A program made the translations under genes and the position numbers. The notes below the pieces were generated by a model, which saw only the letters and a list, made by a program, of their open reading frames with translations, was not told the origin of the DNA and did no database searches. Below, in pieces: positions 43,912 through 55,700 of a stretch of DNA of 64,000 bases. The number at the start of each line of letters is the position of its first letter. The stretch's first letter is position 1. This DNA comes from Notospermus geniculatus (taxonomy: Eukaryota > Nemertea > Pilidiophora > Heteronemertea > Lineidae), in assembly GCA_002633025.1 (NCBI GenBank), contig NMRB01000843.1, positions 35,312 to 99,311 of the forward strand, given 5' to 3'.

Positions 43912-44915
43912 CAACGACTCGGATGAATGAAACATCGTTGGCGCCTCATTATTTGGTGGAGGTCTGCCAGCTCATTCTTCTGTACGGTTCACCTTTTATT
44001 ATCTTTCCTGGTTTGGTCGGCAACACAGTTTCATTCTTGGTGATGACCATGAAACACAATCGCAGGAACTCCACGTGTTTTTATCTTGCATTTCTTGCAA
44101 TCGTCGACAATCTAATCCTCATTACGCTTCACGGCGTCGAGTGGGTGTTTATAAAATTCAGACCCCCAATCAGTAATTTGGAATGCGGTTTTCGGATGAC
44201 GCTGCTGTACATTTTTACGCATATGGAGTCCTGGTTGGTTGTTGCCATATCACATGACCGGTACATAGCAACGAAATATCCAATGAAAGCTGGTACAATT
44301 CTGACAGTGTCGCGGTCACGACGTGTTTGCATTGTTCTGACGTTCTGTTTCATTCCTTTCGACGTCTGCTACATGTGGTTGAGCTCTGTTATCTACAATC
44401 CATTTGGAGACTACATGCAGTGCATAGCATTTCTACCAGATCACTTAATCCTACTACAGATTATCACGGTTTTAGAATTTTTCATCTGTGCGGGGTTCTC
44501 ATCCGCCGCCATTTTCTCTTTGAATTACGGCATTATCAAAGCGGTCGTGTCGGCCAGTCACAGACGTGAGGACATCGGCGCCCAAAAGAAAGATTTGAAA
44601 TCGGAAAACCGTCTGACGCGAACACTTCTGGGTGTATCATTTTTCTTCATAACATGTTCCCTACCAATTCACCTGGACCATCTTTTCAAAGTCTTTGTCG
44701 AGGTGACCTTTGACCCTGACGTCATCACAGACAAATCCTTCATTCTTGTAACGAATGTATATTGGTACAACGTCTCCCTTCTCCTAGATTTAGTCCTTGG
44801 AATGATGTACGCCGTGAACTGTGCATCTAATTTCATCTTTTACTGCGTGTTGGGAGGACGTTTTAGGAAAGATGCTATCAACCTTTTGATGTGCAAGAGC
44901 AATTGGTGCCGCTAA
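43881..44915 (+). CDS. GPCR array copy 9, intact rhodopsin-like receptor
   Basis: 344 residues. It starts MEDLRYWNHVTTTRMNETSL, so the N-terminus is of the copy-4 type with a 4-residue deletion, while the body from TM2 onward (ITLHGVEWVFIKFRPPIS, FICAGFSSAAIF, DLKSEN, tail KSNWCR) is of the copy-6 type. It is therefore a recombinant. DRY, CSLP, NFxxY and both disulfide Cys are present. The CDS overlaps the end of the truncated copy 8 frame in another phase, because its leader now lies inside that copy. Confidence 0.9.
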   Translation: MEDLRYWNHVTTTRMNETSLAPHYLVEVCQLILLYGSPFIIFPGLVGNTVSFLVMTMKHNRRNSTCFYLAFLAIVDNLILITLHGVEWVFIKFRPPISNLECGFRMTLLYIFTHMESWLVVAISHDRYIATKYPMKAGTILTVSRSRRVCIVLTFCFIPFDVCYMWLSSVIYNPFGDYMQCIAFLPDHLILLQIITVLEFFICAGFSSAAIFSLNYGIIKAVVSASHRREDIGAQKKDLKSENRLTRTLLGVSFFFITCSLPIHLDHLFKVFVEVTFDPDVITDKSFILVTNVYWYNVSLLLDLVLGMMYAVNCASNFIFYCVLGGRFRKDAINLLMCKSNWCR

Positions 44916-45923
44916 ACTGTCTTAAAATCCCTAACTCGAATCTTAAGCCCCCTTCTTTCTTACTCAATCGGAGATCACTGCATTCCCCCCGTTCATAACT
45001 CAGAGTTGAGTTCACTCAAGAATCACTCATGACAGCCGTCATGCTAGATGCCAGTGACACAGCAAGCAGGTCTCTGTGACCTACAGATCTTGCAGAGGAG
45101 TTGTGTCATATCATTCAAAAACGTCGTACGAGAGTGAGATTTCCAACCTCGGGGCGAGTTGACGGGCACCTTCTCTCTCTCTGCGCCCGTCAGTTCCCCA
45201 CTGAGGTTGAATCTTAACGACAAGCTATGATTTCCGAAGTGTTTCGATATAATTGTACAAACAAGTATTCGTACTGATACCGGCAAGTATATCGGACTCG
45301 ACAAATACGTGGGTTTATGTATATTTACACAGAGGCTTTGTATTATACGACAGTACACGACATTGTTCAAATAATCCTGACCGCGATTCGTGATAATTTG
45401 GATTACTTACATGTATGTTTCTGTCGCTTTTTCTGTTAATTGCAATCCGTGATGATGGGGCCACAAGTAAAGTATTCGGTCGCCACCTCCCCCTCTGGTG
45501 CAAGAATTAAAAAAGCATTCCTGTCACGTCATCTACTTGTAATCAAGCTACACGTAACCAAGAAAAACCTGTTTGATTGAAATGCCATTACTTTTGAAAA
45601 AATGGAAGGAAGGGTAAAACATCCTGAGAAACTCAGGCTTTTTCGGCGCCAACGCTCCCTCTGTCGGTGACAAGTGCGAGAGATGGGAAGCATTGGCGTA
45701 CACCCTGGTGGTTCGGGTTTCGGTTGCATCGGAATTTTATGGGCATTCTCCGGAACAAAAAAACTGGCTGCTCATTCGGAAACCACGTGGCTAATTAAAT
45801 TTAGCAGCCTTCACAAAGGAGTACCACGGCCGGGCGAATCTGCATAATCCGTAACGGACCACACTGTGTTATAGGGGAACCAACAAGTCTGCCTCAAACA
45901 AGGTCGTCAAGCTGTAGTCATGA

Positions 45924-46094
45924 TCGTTTCAACGGCTCCCCGCCATTTTGGTTTCTACGAAGATTATGTGCGCGCGCACTTATCTGGTAGGCAAACCAAC
46001 GCATGATTGGTCAGGAGATACGCCATTTGCCCACCAGATGTAACTGCACATGCGCAGGTTGCAAGAAATTCAAGATGGCGGGCCGTTGAAACGA
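45924..46094. repeat. Inverted-repeat element, 171 bp
   Basis: Ends TCGTTTCAACGGCTCCCCGC / GCGGGCCGTTGAAACGA are inverted. The interior also pairs (GGTAGGCAAACC..CATTTGCCCACC). Non-coding MITE candidate. Confidence 0.65.
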
Positions 46095-46118
46095 TGAATA
46101 TGGGTTAGACACTGACAT

Positions 46119-46237
46119 TGGGCCATAATGAATAAAGACTAGCAAATGCTTTTACTTCAAATTTGTACAACATATAGCCTGGTGCATTTGTGTTGCAAAA
46201 TTCAAGCAAAAGCATTAGTCTTTATTCATAAGGCCCA
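46119..46237. repeat. Inverted-repeat element, 119 bp
   Basis: Left arm TTGGGCCATAATGAATAAAG..CAAATGCTTTTACTT pairs with AAGCAAAAGCATTAGTCTTT..ATTCATAAGGCCCA. The loop is about 45 bp. MITE candidate. Confidence 0.7.
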
Positions 46238-47005
46238 TTGGCTTGATGTATTGCTTGGCCAATCTCTCACGTAAGACATGTTTTTCTAGAAGTGGCATGA
46301 ACGAGCCACACGGTTTGTTTGAAGACAGATTTTAGACCCTTTCACTGATCCTTTTCTCTTTAACGAGCAGTAATGGCAATAATGTACTCAAAAAAAACAT
46401 AAAACCCCAAAGGGTTAAATGTCAAAATATGCATTGTTGTGCGTTGTAACTGTCAACAGGCCTACAACCAAAGATAATTCCATAAGGCAGGTCGGGTAAA
46501 GGTGGAAGAGTACGAACAAACAAAATCAAATGGACATCAAATATTAGATTTTGATTGTGTGGGTCCCGGTTTATGACAGAACGCCGTAAGTCACGAGGAA
46601 TTTGATAGTGTGGGGTGGCCTAGTCATCTATTTATTGGTACTAGTTCATTCGGATGGTTTGCGATTGTTGCTTATGGTTTCTCAAAAGGATGTCAACAAT
46701 TTGTGGAATGATCGGATGACAATAATGACAATACTCGAGACTTGAAACGGCCATCATTTTGTTCCGTGTTGCGATCAACGATCGTCATTTGATATCTATC
46801 AATAGGAAACAACAAATCGGCTGATGTAACTGGCGGATTAACACAAGGATTACAGTCAAGGATTACAGTCTAGAGATTTTTTTGCGCAATGAGGTGGACG
46901 ATGTTGCTTGCTTGGCTAGGAGGTAGGGAATTTTGTTTCTTCGAAGGTTTATGAAGGACGAATCAGCTCTGGAAAGCCGTCAGTTCGGCCAGTCACCGGA
47001 GAGGC

Positions 47006-47098
47006 AGGTGTGATAGAATCGAATGCCCCCGTCTTCCTGATGTCCCCCTGCATTGTTTGTCACAGGATTAAGGGTCTTGGTCTCTCTATAGAGTCCAA
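47006..47098. repeat. Second copy of the 4851-4931 dispersed repeat
   Basis: Shares AGGTGTG.TAGAATC.AATGCC and CACAGGATTAAGGGTCTTGG with 4851-4931. Here the following microsatellite is absent. Confidence 0.6.
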
Positions 47099-47516
47099 AT
47101 CAATGGTGCCGCTTAATCCGTAAATGTATTGTTGAGGGGCATCACATATCGGGGGCATTAGATTCTGTGGGGGCATTAGAGGTATGGCCGGTGTAACAGG
47201 AAAGAGTGCCCCAATAACGGTTAGGCGTCACTCGAACCGTTCTCTTGGTGGATCAATTCTCCTACCACACCTGTCCATAGCTCTAGCTGTTTCGCTCAAC
47301 CCACTGGGCTCATATTTACCATATGGCAAAAATCGTATATATTTACATGTTTCCATATAACATTGCATGATATATACAGACAGATGTTCACTCTATGGGA
47401 AGGCCTACGGAATCATGGCCAGCTTCAGAGGTAGGTGGAGATCTATGTTTATCAAAAATTAATGTTCATTGTGCATGTGCATGTACTTATTTATACAGAG
47501 TGCCTCCTGCTCAGTG

Positions 47517-47695
47517 CCGGTGTAACATCCACCAGTGTTCCCCATCTGTGAGTGTTCCCCTCCTATTTGTATGACGGAAGTTGCGACTTGACAATAGGGG
47601 ATACACAGTAGAGAAACATTTCGATCTGCCAGCGTTTCCCAAACAATAATAAGGGGACACACTGACCCACAGAAACACTGGCAGATAGAACACCT
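47517..47695. repeat. GTGTAACATCCACCAGTG-type element
   Basis: Ends GTGTAACATCCACCAGTGTT / AACACTGGCAGATAGAACAC are imperfectly inverted. Interior GACTTGACAAT and GTTTCCCAAACAAT are shared with the family at 19561-19725 and 54994-55345, so it is a diverged relative. Confidence 0.55.
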
Positions 47696-48885
47696 GTGTG
47701 GTCAAATTGAAGTGAATTTTGATCATCAGAGGCCTTCCCTTCCTCTCGACTGCCACTTACACTCACTATTGCCATCAACCACAGTTCAAAAGAGGATGCT
47801 GATACATTGTACACTAAGGCCTGCTGAAGTGTGCACACGAGTTGCTGACAAAGGAAACGAACATGTACATGTAGTTGTTCGGGTTACTTTCGTTTTCCAT
47901 GATGGCGGATTTTGTGGCCTCTTTTCCGCGTGAATAGGCCTACAGTCATGGACCGCCTTTACTACACGTGGTCCATGGTACAATAAAAATATCACGGATT
48001 GTGCAGTTTATGACAATCGATACAAAGATCGCCCACAATTTGCTCAGGTCAAGGACTACGATGATCATGATATGAGGAAATGAGGATTTATTATCAGTTG
48101 GCGCCGCCTCAAGGAAGAAAGAGGGCCATCCCTGACTCAAGGACAGTATAGCAGGCCAAAAGCAGGTCGTGAAGACTGGCGAGGACTTCGGTCAGGTGAG
48201 CTAATAACAAGAGGCACATCGGCCTGGGGCTCAGCTGACCATGACTTGCCACTAATCGCATATCGGGAGTATGGATTTGAAAGTTTTCTAGGGGTACGCG
48301 CCCGCCTTGAACGGCCGAGTGTGGTCACCATTTTCTGACCCCGCCCCTGCAAAAAAACATCTGGGATCCGACCATTGGTGCTGCCACATCAGAACGCTGT
48401 GGCATGAACCAATACGACGATGTCGGCGTCTGAATTTGATCGCGGTCGGTCGCAGATGCTCCGCGTCTAAAGTATGAATCAAGCCTTGAGCTGAATCGGT
48501 AGGCCTATGTAAGCTCCTACAAAACACATTCTGAAAGCATCGCCGAAATATCACAATACATGTATTTTCCACGAGACAGATTCAGATCAACTTTTTTTTG
48601 GAAATGACGTGATCACAGGATAAATCATTGAAATTATCCAATTTACTTTTTGTTTCTCCCGTAAATGGTCAACAATCGTCGGCATTCCAGTGAGCTCTTC
48701 TTTTTATGATTCCTCTGCCTGGACGTGATTTGCTTTACAATTCGTGACTTATCACGCAGATAGAATGTCATCGTGAAATAATGATATCATAAATGCATAA
48801 ACCATCTTTGTCGGATGATACCCATGGCGGTGTTAAATACTAGTACATGTACTACATGCAGGATTCGAATACTGTAAGACGCCAT

Positions 48886-49031
48886 TAGGCTACGAAGACG
48901 TAGAGCTACACGGTATACGGACACGCCGGTTGGCCTCACAAAAACATCAGACATGCGGTATACGGGATGCGGAAGCGATATGTTGTATGCGAAAATGCAT
49001 AGCATATACCGCTTCCGCATTCCGGGCGTCC
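48886..49031. repeat. Fragment of the TAGAGCTACACG MITE family with nested palindrome
   Basis: GTAGAGCTACACGGTATACGGACACGCCGG resembles the left end of the element at 61744-62010. The right part GCGGTATACGGGATGCGGAA / TTCCGCATTCCGGGC is a second, nested inverted repeat. Confidence 0.5.
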
Positions 49032-49726
49032 GGTAAACGCAGCAAGTTCCAGTCGACATTGTTGCCCACGCCCAGCACCAGCATTTCCCATAACAAGCAG
49101 ACATCACTGGAATGGTGTCCATTTAAAACTGCCCTCATGTGGAACTGGCGTCTTTCAGGGAATCCAGTTAATACAGTAAACATGATAAAAATCGCTCACA
49201 GCTAGACCACCATTTCAAAGAAAGACCTATCCCTGGGGAATACGCTCTGAAGAACACGTTCCATACGTCGACCTCAACCCAAACCATACACAAAAACTAA
49301 TGTTGTGATCGGATCTAAATTCATGTAAACCACACGTCATAAAATACCAACCTTGGCTTCTCATCGGTAATTTACCTCAATGACGTAGTTCCTTCTCCTA
49401 GAACATGGCTATAAACCAATAAACCCAACCACGCTTTCCTGTTAGACACAGATACATGTAGACTTGATCAGTGAAAGCATCTGGCGTCACAACTCTGAAC
49501 CCAACGCATTCCATCGTTACATCGCCGGAATTTCTTCAAGGAATCCAACAGTTTTAGGCCCTGTTGGCGTGTTCGGGCCCTATAGGCGTTTTCACCATGG
49601 ACTTCCCCTTTTCGTGAGCATTACTGTAGGATCTTGCTGGCGTAGGACACTAGTGTTTTGTGAGATCGCAGAATGCCTGCCTTTCTCTGCAGCCAGGAGG
49701 GACTGGCATCTTTCGGTGGCGCCGTC

Positions 49727-52700
49727 ATGGAAGGCATCGGTAAGCAGGAAGGTGCTGCATTTACGAGAGCCGTCGGCATTTTCCGAAGGTTTAGATCGAA
49801 GGGAGGACTCATTTTCATTTTTCCTTTCTAATACATGTATTTGCATTGTGTCGTTTTGTCAACAGTTTGTAGGTCAGGCTACTTTTCAGTTGACCAGACA
49901 GTGGACGTTTCTTGGATAACAAAACTAATCTCATTTTACCGCCTCATGTTTCAGATTCTACTTTTCCCCAAACCCACATGGAACAAAATCGCATGAAATG
50001 TCCTATCATTGTCCTAGGTATAACACCTGAAAATCTAAGCAGTTTTTCACTCTGTAATTTCAGATTTCTCCGACGCCATATCGGAGACTCTTCAATTCTT
50101 GAACCAACTGGAGGTAGAAACACTCTCAGTCAGCTGTGAATCAAAGCGACGCCGCATACAACAACTCCTCGAAAACGTCAATAAACAAGTGCGCAAATTT
50201 CGTCAGCAGACGACAGAAAGCAGTGATTTCAATAAAAATACAACATTTGAATTCGATGGGAAGAGATCAAGTTTGGAGACGCTTCATTTGAAAGGCCTCT
50301 GCGAGCCACATAAACCGAGCAAGCGCCATGGACATCATGATCATCACCATCATTCGAAACAAAATGGAGATTCTCCGTCACATGTGACGTCAGAGACATT
50401 GCGCGAAATCACTGAGGACGCCAGAGAGGACAAAAATGGAGAACTTGAAACCGGGCCGAACGTTGACTCACCGCCGACAGAACATGACCGTGTCTGGTCG
50501 CGTTCTACCATGTCAACAAAGAGGAGATTCTTTGAAGGTCGACGAAAAACAGAAACATCAGGAAATAGCTGTGCCAAGAACGATTCCGACGACGATGAAA
50601 ACAGTTCCGCAGACGAAGAAATAGCGGAAGTGACGATAGAGAGTGAGATGATGACGTCATCAAACACGCAACCAATGGTAAGACACTTCCTTTCATTTGG
50701 TATCACAAATGGCCTATTGTCACGGGTCCAGGAATCAACACAACGAGACGGTATCTCAAGTTAGCACCATGTATATGGCAGAGTCCCTTCTACACCGACA
50801 TATTTCCTTTAAAGGAGCATGATATTGGATCTCTAATGCGTTATTTGACTGCCGACGTATAGGGAGCCACCTAGCGGCAGAAATACGAACTACAAAAATC
50901 CATTACAAAATGTACGCAGTAAATCGGGTCATTCGCCGAAACGTAGTTAGTCCCTTGGGTTGGAGAGTGGCGCGGTGGCGCCGGCTGTCGAGAAAAAGTG
51001 GCAATACCGTGCTCCTTTATAGGCCTACTCACACTGACTTTAATATTTTTTTAGACGTATATACTTACTAATACTGACTTACTTAACCACAGTCACACCG
51101 ACTTACATTAAAAACTTATTTCTACACTATTTCACAAGTTGTACATAAATTGACTCCACACTGTGTCAATAACACCAGTTACTTTTAACCGAACGTTTAG
51201 CACTCATTGGCACTGGGCAAGAACTAAAATTGTGCACAAACAGAAAATACAAGAAAACTTACCCCGCAGCCTCTACTCTTCAAACATGGGACACTCACTC
51301 CTCACACCACAACATGACCAACACATATTGGCAAAAACTCTCTCCACCCAGTCATAAAAACCAATCCTCTTAAGCGGTTTTTCCACGGTACAATATTATT
51401 GCACAATATGGGGCTCAAAATGGGTGTCATGTGCTTCTGGCATAATGGATGTGAGAAAGATTGGCAATAATATTGCCCATTTTGATCCTCATATTGTGCA
51501 ATAATATTGCACGTATTGCACGTGGATAGGCCACTTTACGCAACCCTTTCTCACTCCCTCACGCCTAATCCCCTCAAACAATAAGCACACCCCACACTTT
51601 ACAAAATGATCTAAAATAAAGGGCACCAGGCCATAGGGAGGTTTAGGGTGGTTTGTGACCTATCCAATGGTGAACTCGCCAGATTTCTTTTCAAAGTGAA
51701 TGGGAGGCGGGGCTATTTTTGAATTCACATAGTCTGCAGGTGTCACGATATTCATTGAACAGAAAAGAAATGGTTTAAAAAATAAAAACGAAAAGAAAAA
51801 AAAAATAATGGAAAAAGTTGGTTTCGCTGGGGGTCGAACCCAGGACCTTCCGCGTGTGAGGCGGACGTGATAACCACTACACTACGAAACCGCTGCACAG
51901 GCGATAGGCGATTGTGTGCAATATAAATAGTGCTATTGATCGCGCCTGGCTTCGACCTCGTTCCAGGTGTTAGCAGCAACAACCAGTCTACATGTACAAG
52001 TAATGTAATGTACCTTTCTTGAGGCGCTCAACGGGCGTACACTTAAAGGGACTATGACCATTGAAACGGTTTGATTTATTATAATATCGCAACGACAGGT
52101 GGCGCTTCCAGGGTTCAGTTCCACATTTTTGGTCAGACTTGTGTGGCTGCTGGCGTCACTTACGAAGAACAAGTGTTTTCTTTCAATGAATTCACCTGAG
52201 TATTTTGTTTTTTACAGTTTGTCCTTTTCCCTTGTAGGCCTATGAGAGTTCTCTGGCGGGAAATAGGCTGTTCTAAAACCAACGGTTCCGTCTTCGCCCA
52301 TGGGCCTATCACATTTTTGGCAGACTCGCCCAAGATGTTGGCCGACTTTGGCAGAGGATACCAATCCCCGCCGGATATTTCAGAAAGGGTGCTGTCTGAC
52401 ACAGAGGGTTCCCGGAGAACCGTTTTAAAGGCAGCTTTTTAGTGCATACTGATATGATTAGGCCTACTAACAGAGAATTGGTTGCATGAGGAGCCAACCT
52501 GGGAATCAATTTTGAAGTAAAATTTCATCAATGTCCACATTTAATTCACTAGCGCCATCTTTTGCGTAGAGTAAGTACTGTTAGTAGCGCATAATGCTGC
52601 CTCTAGGGCCCCTTTAAAATCTCATGACTCCACGTCATTACCGTGCCAAAGGCGAGCCCTCCACCCCTTTTCTCTCCAAATAGACTAGGTCAAGTAATAA

Positions 52701-55700
52701 ATCGATAAAAAGAGCTCTCCACACGTGCCGCACAACTTGGCAGTGATAGACTTTTTTCGTTTATTTTATAGTCAAGGCCTATGCTAGAAAATCGCCATTC
52801 ATCGCTTACCAGAGAGGGATGAATATGAATTTTTTTACCATTCGGTTTGTGTCTATACATGTAGGCCTACACCAGGAGCACGCGTGATATGTGCAATATA
52901 TTCTTATTCAGTCTCATGGAGATAGCGACTTGAGGAATACAAATAACCGCATCAATGTGAATCAGGTAGGCCTATTGAGTTCCGATTTTTTTCACCAGTA
53001 GCCTATCCCTAAAAATAGTAGGCCCCTACTTTCCTGTGCCTCGGGGGGGGGGGGGNGCTTTGCACGGTTCCAAAGTCATAGGCTACAATCACAAAACGAT
53101 GGAGGGGTACACTTCCCCTTACATGTTGCTTTCACGACATCCTTAGGACACTTGGATGAGATGTCCCAAGTCCCAAGGACTGAGGCATGTCCGCGAGGAA
53201 TGTCCCGATATGTCATTGTCTCTAGGAACACTTCTCATATTCCCAATACAAAAAAAAAATGTACATTGTTTAGCATTACACATGGAAGTCAAAATGTAAA
53301 TATTGATTCTGCGCTCCACACACCCCAACCCGCTTTGTCTCACCCTAGGATTATCAATGAATTTTGTAATTATCTCGCTATCGAGTCTTCCCACCTGACA
53401 CTCTTGACTCAAAATCAATTAAAGGTAATGGTATATAACCCTTGAAAAATTTTTTCAATTAAGTATGCAATGGGGACCATTGCCCACTGCATCAATAGGT
53501 GTCACTAGTGGTTAAAACTATCGAAAGAATGTGACAGTTGTGGGTCCCAATCAATCTCGACACAACAGGCGTCACGACGGACATTATAACTGGAGCGAAC
53601 GGGACACCCGAGGAAATCCTGCCAAAACATCTAGCGACTTAAAGGTGCTCTAGTCCGGATTGTAAACATTAAGGTGTGCCACCTATTGTCAACTTCTGGT
53701 ACTAACAAATCATAAAATCGAATTAAATCTCGCCTTTCACAACTTTTTGTAGTTTGTTTTTGAGCGTAAAATCATTAATATATTTCAGTTACAAGATTAT
53801 TTATCAAGATAGATATAAAAATAGATAACATTAATGTTTTGGTATACACGGTGCTGCCACCTGTCCGAAGAAAAATAGCTATTATATTAATCAACCATGT
53901 AAATAAACAAACCGTCATATTTACAATTCGAACTAGAGCACCTTTAACCGGTTATAAGACCACACTGTATGACTTATGAATTACTAAGCGTTGTCGAAAT
54001 ATCACGAGCTGTACTCTAACGTCCTCACCGTATGGAAACCTCCTCAGGAAAGAATGGTTTTTCACGATTTCCAGCACTCATGTCATTTTGATGTCAAGCG
54101 GGCCATTAGCCAGTGCTCTTCAGTGGCACATACGTCCCAAATGTAATGGCATAACTTCCCAAATGTAATGGCATAACTGCTGTGTAGTATTTGCAAGTAC
54201 CTGTCAATAGGTAATAACAGGAATTTCTGGATTGCACCGTTTTGTCTATAATTGGTATGGCAGGCGTTAAATATGTACATGTTGACGACTTCATTAAGAC
54301 TCGGTCAGGCTTACCAGAAACTAGTGTACCAAAATCTCATAGTTTCAACGCAAAGTTGCAAACTAAATTTACAAGTTACTATTTTCATTTTCATGAAACC
54401 TGTAGTGTTAAGACTTTAAGGACCATTCCTGTGTACCAAATGTCATATGTCAATATATTAAACCGGAAGGTGTGCCCCGAAGCAGCCATCAACTCTTCAA
54501 CCTTCTGACAAACCAGTCGGATCGAATAACAGTTATTTGTTCAGAACGCTATTAGAATGGAAATATAGGTATGAAACACTGCGTTCCTTGGAACCATTAG
54601 CAAGAGAACATCCACTGATATAGTAATGGAATTTTCTGTTACACTTTTTAATACTCTTCTTTAATGTAAGGACTTTATCGTCCAAGTCGTGGCACACGAC
54701 AGGGAGCCAGGCGAATGTGTTTAGAAATAAGAGTCAACGAGCTGGAAGGATTTAAATATTTCCACTTTATAATCTGTGCAAAGTTTGTGAACATTTGTCA
54801 TTTAATTTTTGTGAGTGTCAACCAACTGGATGAGTTGAACGTGGAAATCTTTGTGTGCAATTTTCAAGGATTGCATCGTCATTTTCAGGTAATATCATAT
54901 TTCAAGTGTGAAGGGCTGCACGTGGTAAAGATAGATGAGGATCATATTTTGATATATTGCTAATTTTCAGGTTCAGGGAACTGCGCAAAACCCGGTGTAA
55001 CGTTTTTCAGTGTGGCCAATTTGACAGAGTGACAATGCAATAGACTGACGGAATTAAAACCGTGACTTGACAATGAGCGACACACAGAGAAACAGCGAGT
55101 CCGTTTCCCAGAGTGTTCCGAACAATGGAAGTCACACAGAAAAACGGCCACACTGAAAAACGTTACACCTGTGTAACGTTTTTCAATGTGGCCCGTGTGC
55201 CAGTGTGACATTACAATAGATTGAGGGAATTAAAGCCGTGACTTGACAACGAGCGATACACAGAGAAACAGTGAGTCTGTTTCCCAGTGTGTTCCAAACA
55301 ATGGGAGTCAAACAGAAAAATGGCCACACTGGAAAACATTACACCGGCATCCACAACATCCATACTAAACAGAAGCGCGGCAGAGAATTGAGGGAAGCGT
55401 CGACTGGCAATTTAGCTTCGCTATGAAAGGAACACTTGCTAGGCCTATTCTAACTTGTTTTTTCCATCTTTTGTTTCAGTTGCCCATCCTGACCATCGAA
55501 CGTGCTGGAACTCCATCAAGTTCCTCCAGTTCCGGTGACGATGAGCGAGGCAAGGTACGAAGGTTCCTGGCCATCCCTAGTCGGGAGCATCACAGTCGGG
55601 GCGAATCCATCACCAAGGCATTGAAGCGAAGACTGCGTAAATATCTGAAGATGGAGATGCGTGGATCGTTTGACGTTTCTATGGTTGATCTACTGGATCC

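Larger units (their letters stand above)
44916..49692. other. Gene-free stretch between GPCR array and PH-domain gene
   Basis: The first 400 bp repeat the 3' flank of copy 6. The rest holds small inverted-repeat elements (45924-46094, 46119-46237, 47517-47695, 48886-49031) and the second copy of the CACAGGATTAAGGGTCTTGG repeat (47006-47098). No exon passes my criteria. A 5' untranslated exon of the PH-domain gene may lie near its right end. Confidence 0.45.
50678..55479. other. Large intron of the PH-domain gene
   Basis: 4.8 kb containing the MITE at 50811-51018, an inverted repeat at 51382-51525, a tRNA-Val gene on the opposite strand, a gap N at 53056 after a G run, a TTAA-flanked MITE and a tandem pair of GTGTAACG elements. 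Frames such as 54715-54963 look like composition artefacts. Confidence 0.55.

Noticed and set aside
22108-44915. Processed retrogenes as the origin of the single-exon GPCRs
   Set aside because: Copies share long 5' and 3' flanks and the same orientation, so they arose by tandem DNA duplication; intronless class A receptors are common.
55423-55479. Start of the PH-domain protein at the 55423 ATG
   Set aside because: This stretch is a pyrimidine-rich acceptor region ending tttcag at 55479, and an upstream exon joins in phase 0.
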